A stretch of DNA of 64,000 nucleotides. Origin: Nitzschia putrida. Taxonomy: Eukaryota > Bacillariophyta > Bacillariophyceae > Bacillariales > Bacillariaceae. The translations under genes and the position numbers were made by a program. Of the stretch, positions 46,036 to 56,932 are shown one piece after another. The stretch covers positions 124,001 through 188,000 of the forward strand of contig BLYE01000036.1 in the NCBI GenBank assembly GCA_016586335.1. The letters run 5' to 3'. Under the pieces are notes generated by a model. It did not search any database. It was not told the origin of the DNA and saw nothing but the letters and a program-made list of their open reading frames with translations. Position 1 is the first letter of the stretch, and each line of letters begins with the position of its first letter.

Positions 46036-49000
46036 ATGAAAACCAACGCAAACACAGAAAGCCGTGCTCGACGGTCAAGTGTCGTCGACTTTGTGGTCGG
46101 CGCATCTTCTTCTACGATGATACCGATGGCCTCTACACGATCGTCCATGCTTAGCATGATGGATTCCAGAATGAGTGTTATCCAAATGAAAAGTGAAAAG
46201 TCGGACGAATCCGCTCCTTTGGCCACCATTTCGGAAGTATTTTCCTTTGCTGAATCTCCTCAGACTCGGTTGTATCTAGTCTTGGGTTCCTTGTGTGCAT
46301 GTGTGGCAGGCATCTCCCTGCCAATGATGCTTTTGTACTTTTCGCGGGCCATGGGAGAGATTTCTGCCGTTTTGGAAGAAGGAATAGATCCTGTGGTTGA
46401 CGTCGTATATGCCATGGTCATTATTGGTGTGGTTTGTCTCGTTAGTGAAACCCTGCAAGGTATGATATAACTGTATTTCGGATGCGGTGATTTCCCAAGA
46501 GTCTACGATTCCCCACTAAAACCTTTCTTGCTGTTTTCTTTGTGGATGCAAAAGCTGGCTTCTTTGAAACTGCAGCAAATGAAATGGCTGCAAACTTGAA
46601 GAAGAAATGGTTTGAAGCCATGGTGCGTCAGGACATGGCGTATTTTGACCTATGCGATGTTTCGGGGACGGCCACAACTTTGGCAACCCATGCCAACAAG
46701 TTTCGAACAGGTCTTGCTCTCAAGTTTGGACATGGTTTTCAATATTCTTCTACCGTCATTGGCGGTTTCACTGTAGCATTTGTTTCGAGCTGGAGGGTTT
46801 CCCTAGCAGGTACGATTCCTATCATGCGACTGTAGGTTCTGGGTTCGGGTGGAACTAACCTTCTGGATATTGCATTGGGTACTTGTCCAGCAATTACCGC
46901 CGTGCCATTGATTGCAGGTGTTACAGGATGGGTTTTGAAGCTGAATCAAACGAAATCTGCTCGTGATAATGCCAGCTATTCCAAAGCGGGAAGTATTGTG
47001 TATCAAGTCGCCGCCAATATCCGAACGATTTTGGCCCTTAATGCTGCCGATGAGATGATAGAGAGGTTCACCAATGCAACAGGAGAAGCTTTTGATGGAG
47101 CTGTGTCACAGCTACTCTATTTGGGACTGGCCAATGGATTTCTTCTGGCTACCTTCATGGTCGCATACCTTGTCGGTACGTAGCAATGTTGTCTCTTCAA
47201 CCCCGTGGTTGCTATCGCACTCACCAAGGTTCACATTTATTTTGTAGTATGTGGTTATGGCGCCTACCTGCTCTATGATGAGGTCAGGGAAACTGGATGT
47301 GACCCTTCCGGGGCTATCGTGCAAAACACTCGTTGTTCTTTGGATGGGGGCGATGTCTTTCTGGCGCTTCTAGGAATCATTTTCGCAGGTATTACGATGC
47401 CACAGGTCAGTGCATCCTTTGAAGCATTTACGGGAGCTCGAGCAGCATGTTTCCCAGCCATGCTGGTCATTAGTCGAAAGTCTGACTCGGGTGATGAAAA
47501 TTTGGATGCAGAGAATTTCATTATCCGTGAGACTTTGCTTGCACGATCCTTTGATGCACGGAAGCTTCCTAAATATCACATTGACTCCATCTCTATTCTG
47601 GGAAAGAAACCTGCGTCGATCTCCGGAACGATCGAGTTCCATGGTGTGCAGTTTGCTTATCCGACAAGGCGGAATGTGAATGTATTTGCAGATTTCAGTT
47701 TAAAGATTGAGGCTGGGAAGACTGTTGCCCTTGTAGGTCCTAGTGGGTCAGGAAAGAGTACAGCAATCCAGTTGATTGAACGATTTTATGATCCCTTGCA
47801 GGGTTGTGTCACTTTAGATGGGATTGATTTGAGAGAACTGAACGTGGGGTGGTTGCGGTCGCATATTGGCTTGGTAAGCCAAGAACCTATTCTTTATTCA
47901 ACGTCGATCAAAGAGAACATTCGCATTGCCAAACCACAAGCATCAGATGAAGAAGTCGAAACAGCTGCAAGACAAGCAAATGCTCATGATTTTATCTCAG
48001 GTCTGCAAGACGGTTATGACACTGAGGTGGGTGATAGGGGGTCGCAATTGTCGGGAGGGCAGAAACAGCGCATTGCAATTGCCCGCATGCTCATTATGAA
48101 TCCAAAGATTATACTTTTGGACGAAGCTACTAGGTGAGTGAAAGTGTTGTGAGGCGAGCAAGAGCCCTCTTGTTACCTAACAAAGTTGTTTGAAAGTGCT
48201 TTGGATTCTGAGAGTGAGGCTATCGTACAAAGTGCACTAGACCTGATCATGGCGCGGGGTATGGCAACGGTGGTGGTGATTGCCCATCGTTTGTCTACAA
48301 TTAGGAATGCCGATATGATTGTTGTAGTCGATCATGGAAGAGTGGTTGAAACCGGAAGTCATGATGAACTAATTTCGAAGGAGGGCAAGTACTACGGTTT
48401 GGTTCTAGCTCAACAACAGACGGCCAAGCAAGAGTCCTCCAACCCCAAGAACAACCGCGAAGATGACTCTCCTCCTGAGGAACAGAATGAGGATTTGACA
48501 ACGATGGAGCATGAACCCCCTGAAGTGAAGCTGGATGAGACCGAAGACGCCGTAATCGATGCGAATACCATCCATTTTTCATACCCATCCCGTCCAGAGA
48601 ACCAGATTTTTCGAGGTTTGGACTTACACGTGAGAGAGGGAAAGACAGTAGCCATTGTTGGTCCAAGCGGACAGGGGAAATCCACTATTATTCAGCTGTT
48701 GGAAGAGTTTTATCGTCCCGACAAAGGCTCTATCGCTTACAATAGAGACGATATTGCTGACCTGAACGTCCATTGGTACCGAAATGAGTAAGTACACATC
48801 AGAAAGACACATGTTGCGATGGTGTGCTAATGATTATGTGGTTCTCGTAGACTGGGACTAGTAAGCCAGGAGCCCACTTTGTTTGACGGAACTGTTGCCG
48901 AAAATATCAAGTTTGGGATGTCTGGAGCATCCCAACAAGAAATAGAAGACGCAGCGAAGAAGGCAAACGCCCACAAGTTTATTCTGGACTTCCGTAAGTT

Positions 49001-51107
49001 ATTTGATGATGTCATTTTTCTTCTCATCTCGTAACTGATTTCACTTCTTTCGCGTCTACCTTGCAGCTGATGGATACAACACAATTGTTGGGACTGCCTC
49101 GTCGTCTCAAATCAGCGGCGGACAAAAGCAACGCATCGCGGTACGTAGTATCCTTCATCGAACGCACTGGTGCTCGAGAGGACTGCCTTCGTCAAAAACA
49201 CTGACACTTCTTTTTGCGTTTCAAAGATTGCCCGAGCTTTGCTGCGAAAGCCGAAAGTTCTACTTCTTGATGAGTACGTTAATTGCCCTTTTTGAAAGGT
49301 AACCAAACTGCTTACTAGCCATTCTCACCTCCCCATTTCGTCACAGAGCGACAAGTGCGTTGGATAGTGAATCTGAGAAGGTAGTCCAGGAAGCGCTGGA
49401 TAGTGTCATGAAGGACACAAAACTCATCACAATTGTCGTTGCACATCGTTTATCCACAATCCGAGGAGCCGACGTCATTGTCTACCTGGAACATGGCAAA
49501 GTTCAAGAAATTGGGTCCTATGAGGAGTTGATGGCAAGGCCAAATGGACGCTACAAGCGGTTGGAAGCATTGCAAACTTTGGATGGGAACATGCGGCGTT
49601 CTGAAATCTTGGGCTTGAAGACGGTGCCAGAAACGAAGCTGGAGTTTGATAAAGAGACCAAAGGAGAGGCATTGGAAGAGTCCAGTGAGGAAAAGGAGCC
49701 AATGGAAATAGACAGCGAAGCTGCTAAGCAGAACGAGAAAAAGGCGAAGGAACTTGCAAAAGAAGAGCTTCCGCTTTTCCTTGTTGGTGCACTAGGGGGG
49801 CTTCTCAGTGGTGTAATGTACGTCGTCATTGTTGATGATTTCTCGATGGCATGGCACTTATGTTTTCAACTTCCAACGACTAACGTTCTTGTACTTGTTG
49901 TCACAGTTATCCTGGCCAAGGGATGGTGTTTGCGTATATGATTGGTAGGTGTCGGCAATGATGTGAGAGGAGCCGGAAAACATGAAAATGGCTCACTTTC
50001 CGTATTATGTCATCAGAAATCTTGTACAAGTTCACGTTGCCTTGCGAAGATGGCGTCGAAGTCCCAGATGGCTTTTCTACCTGTCAGGAATACTGGGATG
50101 ACATCGCCGACTTCATGAGAGACCAGTCTTTCAAGACGATGGGATTCATAGTAGGTCTGATGGCTTGTTCCATTTTGGGCAACATGATGATGTTCAAAGG
50201 GTTTGGTACGGCCACGGAACGAATCAACAGACGAGTTCGAGACAAATCTTTCAAGGCTTTGATCCGCCAAGAAGTAGGCTGGTTTGACCTGAGGTCTGTG
50301 GGCCAAATTACTTCTCAAATTTCTGACGATGCGGCGATGATTCATTCGTTCTCTGGAGAACCCATTAGAACCTTTGCAATGACATTTTCCAGTGTTGGAG
50401 TGGGTCTAGTCGCCAGCTTTTACTGCATGTGGGAGGTAAGGGTCGAGTGATTCATCGTAGGTTGTACGACGACAGAGAACTAACGATGTATATTGTTGCT
50501 GCTAGTTTGCATTTGTCGCCGTCGGCATCCTTCCTTTCTTTGCCTTTGGAGAAGTGGTTCAGGTCCAAAAGATGTTGGGTTCCGATGAAGGTGATGCAAC
50601 AAAGGCTGCCACGCAGAGTCCAGAAGGAAAAATCGTAGTCGATACACTCGTCAATATTCGAAGCGTGGCAGCACTACGTATGGAGGAGATGCGCATTCGT
50701 GAATACCATGATGTTCTCAACGAGAAGAATGCACATAATTCGTGGATCCGTAACGCGATCAGCAATGTTGGGCTTGGGCTTGGAGCCTTTTTCCAAATGG
50801 CTGGTAAGTGCAGAATTTGATTGACCGTTACCATTGTATGCTTACACTCTAACATTTGTTGCACAATCAAGGATACGGTCTATTGAACTATTTTGGAGGA
50901 TGGTGCTTGCAAAACCGCGGCTACAGCATGAGACAGTATCTTATCGCCTTGTTTGGGCTGATGTTGTCGTTGACTGGAGCTGCGACTGCGATGGCCGGGT
51001 TGACTGACTCGGACAAGGCACGTCAAGCGGCTGTTCGTATTTTTTCTTTGATTGAACGTGAGAGTGCTATCGACCCGTTGAGTGAAAAAGGAAAGAAGCA
51101 AAACTAG
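46036..51107 (+). CDS. ABCB-like transporter copy 6, longer N-terminus, extra intron
   Basis: Exons 46036-46459, 46555-46809, 46891-47175, 47248-48133, 48197-48787, 48851-48993, 49067-49140, 49227-49273, 49347-49817, 49907-49944, 50017-50435, 50506-50803, 50872-51107; 4167 bases, 1388 residues. It has an additional intron (48134-48196) in NBD1 at the Ser codon of LLDEATS, shared with copy 7 but absent from copies 1-4. The N-terminus carries about 45 extra Ser/Met-rich residues (RRSSVVDF...SMLSMMDSRMS) before the usual TMD1 start. The NBD1-NBD2 linker lacks the PPSRSxSExDL motif of the other copies and is acidic instead. Both NBDs are complete. Regulation may therefore differ. The stop is TAG. 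Confidence 0.88.
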
Positions 51108-51246
51108 CTGCCCCACACTGTCTGGATTTCGAGAACGTCTGTAGCTTAGGCTAACGTTAGCTGTTGTTTTGCAGCCCTTGACTAGACTAAGGGAATGTAT
51201 TTCTGTTCCCATGAATCTATTTTTTGACCAGCAGGAGTCTTCAATT

Positions 51247-51404
51247 CTTTGGCGGGAGCATGGCGGATCAGGAATTCTGCAGAGCAACGGGGGAATCACG
51301 TCATTCGACTGCACCAAGTAGGATCCAATGACAGACGCCTGTAGATGCTACGCCGCATGTCGGTACTTGGCCTTTGGCGGCAACATGGCGGATCCGGAAT
51401 TCTG
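51247..51404. repeat. 33-base direct repeat with GGCGG motif, ABC copy 7 upstream
   Basis: Two copies, 51247-51279 and 51372-51404, differ at three positions. Each contains ctttggcgg, atggcggatc and ggaattctg. The first includes TTTGGCGGGA, matching the E2F consensus. They lie about 250-400 bases before the ATG of copy 7; the remaining sequence of the 544-base intergenic region (51108-51651) shows nothing else notable apart from A-rich cataaaatg near 51564 and tataaaag near 51585. Confidence 0.7.
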
Positions 51405-51651
51405 GAGATCAAAGGAATCCTTTCACAAACGTTAAATGACATGCTCACGTCATCCCCATCAATTGGCGTTCTCATTGCCCTTCTGGGATTGATTACAAGA
51501 AGACAACGATCGCGATTCAGAAGATTGGGATGTTGCGTCCTTCTTTGCCTTTGTGTGAGATCATAAAATGTGAGAGCACAAAATATAAAAGAAACGAAAG
51601 AAACGATCTGTCTTTGTTTTTCACTGAATTCATCCCTGCACACCAAGAACC

Positions 51652-54600
51652 ATGGACGTTGATACCGCCAAGAAAGAGGAAGAGATCGTGAAGGATGTAC
51701 CCTTGGCAACCGTCTCAGAGGTGTTCTCATTCATGGAGACCCAAACAAAGGTTTACTTGGTGTTGGGGACGATTTCGGCTTGTATTGGAGGATGCTGCCT
51801 TCCTTTGACCCTCTTTTATTTTTCTGAAGTAATGGGAGATATCTCTGCCCTTTCGTCGGAAGGTTTGGGGCCCATTATTGATGTTGTTTACGCAATGATG
51901 ATATTGGGTGTCGTGTCGATGGTTTTTGACACTTTGAACGGTAAGTAGATCTGTGATGCGTTTCACACCAAGAAATTGAACGTGTTTGTCACTCACTATC
52001 AAACGCCTCCAGCTGGTTTCTTCGAAACGGCCGCGAACGAGATGACCTTGAATTTCAAGAAAAAGTGGTTTGAGGCTGTCATTCGTCAGGACATGACATA
52101 CTTCGACATTCGAGATGTATCCGAAACGGTAACAATCATTTCCACCAATGGTGAAAAATTCAAGACAGGTGTTTCCAAAAAGCTGGGGCATGGCATTCAG
52201 TATTTCTGTACCGTGTGTTGTGGGTTTGGTTTGGCTTTTTATGCTAGTTGGAAGGTATCCCTCACCGGTAAGGACTAACCTTGACCCCGAATAGTGTTTC
52301 CATTGTTGACAAAATTTTCAACTTACGCCGCCCCAACAATTTTATGCAGTACTTGCAACGGTGCCAGTTGTGGCGGGATCTACAGGGTGGTTGCTACGAC
52401 TTAACCAAACGAAATCGGCACGTGACAGTGCGAGCTATGCCAAGGCTGGAGGTATTGTGTATCAAGTTGCATCCAACATTCGAACTGTTCTGGCTTTGAA
52501 TGCTGGGGAGGAAATGATCGAACGTTTCACAAAAGCTACCTCCGAGGCATACGAAGGTGCCATTTCCCAACTCATCTATCTTGGTCTTGCCAATGGCATG
52601 TTGATGGGTAGTTTCATGTTGGGATACTTCGTCGGTACGTTCCATTCTCATCTTGGGACAATTTTCCATCCGACAAGGACTTATTCTTTTTTTGCTTTCC
52701 ACAGTTGTCGGATATGGAAGTTATCTTTTGTACAATGAGGTCAAAGAGAATGGATGCGACCCTTCTGGCGCGGTGTCGTCCAATACTGCCTGTAGCCCAG
52801 ATGGGTCGGATATCTTCCTGGCACTCATGGGTATTGTTTTTGCCGGAGCCGTCATCCCACAGATTAGCAACGGTGTGGAGGCTTTCACTGGAGCCCGGGC
52901 GGCTTGTTTCCCTGCTATTTTGGCAATGAGCCGAAAGTCAGAAACTGGGGATGATCGGGTCGATGCAGCCAACAAGAAGTATCGCGATGCACTCATCAAA
53001 CGATCTGTAGATGCCGTCATGCCCAAATACGACATTGATGTTACGTCACTGGTAGGAAAACAACCAAGTTCTGTGAGTGGTACTATCGAGTTTCGCGACG
53101 TTTGCTTTTCATATCCGACTCGGAAGGAAGTCAATGTGTTCAATGGTTTCAACTTGAAAATTGAAGCAGGAAAGACAGTTGCACTTGTCGGTCCAAGTGG
53201 TTCAGGGAAGAGTACTGTGGTGCAACTCATTGAACGATACTATGATCCTGTTGCAGGGAGTGTAACATTGGATGGCGTGGACCTCAAAGACCTGAATGTA
53301 AAATGGCTCCGCTCGCACGTCGGTCTCGTGAGCCAAGAGCCAACACTTTTTGCAACTACAATCAAGGAAAACATTCGAATCGCAAAACCTGAGGCAACTG
53401 ACCGAGAAGTCGAAGAAGCGGCCAGACAAGCCAATGCCCATGACTTCATATCTTCCCTTCAGGATGGATACGAAACATTTGTAGGTGACAAAGGTGCTCA
53501 GCTATCAGGGGGGCAAAAGCAAAGAATTGCAATTGCTCGCACTTTGATAACAAACCCACGAGTGATTCTTCTCGATGAAGCAACAAGGTAAGGGTTTCTT
53601 CGGTATTTCATGCTTTATTCGCATCAGGCAGCGGGTCTCTCATTATTTTTTGTAGTGCCTTGGACTCCGAAAGTGAAGCTGTGGTTCAAGAGGCACTAGA
53701 TGTTATCATGACAAAAGGCGAGGTTACGGTGGTTGTCATCGCACACCGTTTGTCTACAATCAAGAATGCTGATATGATTGCTGTCGTCAGTGACGGCAAG
53801 GTCGCTGAGAGCGGCACTCATGATGAGTTGATTTCTAAGGGTGGCAAATATTTCGACTTGGTGCAAGCCCAGAAAGGGAAAGCAATACAACGCGAGGACT
53901 CTGTTGCTAGCACCACGGAGACAGTATCGGAATCGGACAGCAATGCCCCGTCACGTAACGCCAGTGAACAGGATTTGACAAAATATGACGACGAAGAAGG
54001 ACCAATGGATGTTGCGAATCGAAATGATGGGGTGATCGTCGCAAACAATGTTCATTTCTCGTACCCCTCACGTCCTGGTAACAAGATTTTTCGCGGTTTG
54101 GGTTTAGAAGTGCATGAAGGAGAAACGTTGGCAATAGTAGGCCCTAGTGGTCAAGGAAAATCCACGGTCATTCAGTTGATTGAGGAGTTCTACCGTCCAT
54201 CCAAGGGCCGCATCTTTTACAACGGCGATGATACGGCTGATTTGAACGTTAGGTGGTACCGAAATGAGTAAGTTTTCATTCGTTGAGTTCCCTTGACAAG
54301 ATTCTTTGTTGGGCTTACCAATGTTGATGCAGACTCGGGTTAGTGAGTCAAGAGCCTACACTTTTCGATGGGACCATTGCAGAGAACATCAAATTTGGAA
54401 TGCCAGGAGCTTCTCAGCAGGACATCGAAGAAGCCTCAATGAAGGCAAACGCCCATCAGTTCATTTCGGAATTTCGTAAGTTATCCTTGTTTCTGTTTTT
54501 CGTCGAGTAACTTTCCTTTACTGACGCACATCATTGGTTTGCAGCGGATGGGTACAACACATCAGTTGGGACATCATCGTCGTCTCAAATTAGTGGCGGA

Positions 54601-56586
54601 CAGAAGCAAAGGATTGCGGTACGTTTCTTTCATCGACGTTTGTTGCATGGTGCTGCATGTTTCTCATTTGCTTGTGCTAAACCAGATTGCCCGAGCCCTT
54701 CTACGAAAACCCCGAGTATTGTTGCTTGATGAGTAAGTGCTTGTAACCCGATGTTTGTCGTGTTCTTCGCGTGTACTGACACATGCTTTGATGGTTCTTA
54801 GGGCAACAAGTGCACTGGACAGTGAATCCGAAAAGGTCGTGCAAGAAGCATTGGATCATATTATGAAGGACTCGAAACTTATCACGATTGTCATTGCCCA
54901 TCGTTTGTCAACCATTCGAGGAGCTGACAAGATTGCTTACATTGACCATGGTAAAGTGAGGGAAATCGGAACCTATGACGAATTGATGGCAAAACCACAT
55001 GGTCACTACAGACGCCTTGAGGAGTTGCAAACGCTGGATGACAGCAAGGACCGCTCCAGAGTCTTGAAAGCCAAGGTTGTTGAAGGTGAGCATGCTGACG
55101 AGGTTGAAGGAGATGCCAAGGGCAAGGGAAAGGAAGATCCATCCGCAGAGAGTAAGACGACTGAAGTAGACGAAGCAATTGCCAAACGCAATGAACAGAA
55201 AGCGAAGGAACTTGCTGCTTCCGAGTGGCCATTCTTCTTGTTTGGAAGTGTAGGTGCCCTTATGAATGGAATCACGTAAGTCCACCACTTGAACTCTCCC
55301 AACAATTGCAAAATGAAGATTTGTTCTGACATGGTGCTCCATTCACAGATTCCCTGGACAAGGATTGGTGTTTGCATACATGATCGGTAAGCAAATGAAA
55401 CCACCATGAGATGTGACCGCAATGAAATATTATCTAACCCGCCTGATGTGATGTTGCAGAGGTCCTTTATCACTTCACTTTGCCGTGTGAGGAAGGTAAT
55501 GTTCCCGATGGATTCCCGTCCTGTCAAGAGTACTGGAACGATGCCGCAGATGAAATGAAAGATTTGGCTGTGCGAACGTTGTGGTTGAATCTGGGTTTGT
55601 TCTTGATGACAGTGATTGGCAACATGATGATGTTCCAAGGGTTTGGTACTGCCACTGAGAGAATCAACAAACGCGTCCGCGACAAAGCATTCAAAGCCTT
55701 GATCCGCCAAGAAGTTGGTTGGTTTGATACCAAGTCCGTCGGCCAAATCACCACGCAGTTGTCGGATGACGCAGCTATGATCCACGCTTTTTCTGGCGAG
55801 CCCATTCGCACTTTCATGATGTCAATTTCCAGTGTCGGTGCAGGGTTGGTTGTCAGCTTTTTCTTCATGTGGGAGGTAAGAAACACTTAGTCCGTCGGTT
55901 TGCGACGTGAATTGACGTACTCTGACGATTCCTTGTCCAGTTTGCATTCATTGCACTTGGAATTCTCCCTTTCATGGCATTTGGTGAATATGTACAAGCT
56001 TTGCAAGTGATGGGTACAGATGAAGGAAACGTGGCACGAGATGCCAAGGAGAGTTCCGAAGGTGCCATTGTAGTCGAGTCGTTGATCAACATTCGCATCG
56101 TCGCAGCTCTCTGTATGGAGGATCAGTGCATCTCCAAATATACCACTCTTCTCGAGAAAAAGAATAGCAACAATCACTGGCTTCAAAATGCCTTCCACAA
56201 CATTGGGCTTGGGCTTGGCGAGTTCTTTCAAAACTGGGGTACGTCAAAACTACACAATCTTCAGGTGTCCATGGCTGCGTCAATCTCACCAGTTGCTTCT
56301 GCTTCCACCCTCACCATCACCAGGATACGCATTGATGTTCTACTTCGGAAGTTGGTGTATGCAAAATCGTGGTTATGACATGCGTGACTATCTCATTGCT
56401 CTTTTTGGGTTGATGTTGTCTTTGACCGGCTTGGCCACAGCCATGGCTGGTTTGACGGATGTGGATAAGGCGAAGGCAGCAGCAGTCCGCATCTTCGATT
56501 TGATTGAGCGTGAAAGTGAAATTGATCCCTTGAGTGAAAAGGGAAAGACCCAATCCGCATCTGCGTTTCCTTCGGCTTCCTGTTAA
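51652..56586 (+). CDS. ABCB-like transporter copy 7, domain order TMD1-NBD1-NBD2-TMD2
   Basis: Exons 51652-51940, 52013-52267, 52350-52634, 52705-53587, 53656-54267, 54333-54475, 54545-54618, 54686-54732, 54802-55275, 55349-55386, 55460-55875, 55941-56238, 56324-56586; 4077 bases, 1358 residues. The ATG sits in an accatgg context. It shares the NBD1 intron (53588-53655) with copy 6. The linker keeps a diverged phosphosite, APSRNASEQDL. Exon 10 is one codon shorter than in the paralogues, in the TMD2 external loop (LPCEEGNVPDG). The C-terminus is extended by a Ser/Ala tail (QSASAFPSASC). Both NBDs have complete ATPase motifs. Last member of the array; intact. Confidence 0.9.
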
Positions 56587-56932
56587 AGGGTCTGTTGTTG
56601 CTGGAGAGGATGATACATGTTGAATTGTTAATGTTATTAAATGTTATTAGAATGCGTGTTTTGTGTTTTTGAGGAGGGTGTTTGCATTTTGCAAGTATTT
56701 TATATGTATTATACATGGGTAAGAATGCATCAAAGTTTGGGCTTGGACTTGAATGGCTTGAAAACTTGGTGTCGTGACGTCATATCCATTTTGTGCATAA
56801 AAGTTTTTGGTTTTGAGAAACCAACGGCTTGCGATTTACGTTGACAGATGCATAACCCGAACTTTGGCTGAGAGCTCTGTTACAAGTTGGTGCTCATAGA
56901 TTGCCAGAGTATCATCAGTTTCATTCCATCTC
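56587..56932. other. Intergenic, promoter of the HMG/PhyH gene
   Basis: 346 bases, T-rich near 56630-56720. A cataaaagt sequence lies near 56798. No gene is seen. Confidence 0.5.

Noticed and set aside
16241..56586. Possibility that gene boundaries were mis-phased and the transporters have the normal TMD-NBD-TMD-NBD order
   Set aside because: Each gene starts with an ATG exon leading into TMD1 and ends with a stop just after TMD2, and hundreds of non-coding bases with promoter motifs lie between TMD2 and the next TMD1. NBD1 and the NBD2 Walker A share a continuous exon in four copies.
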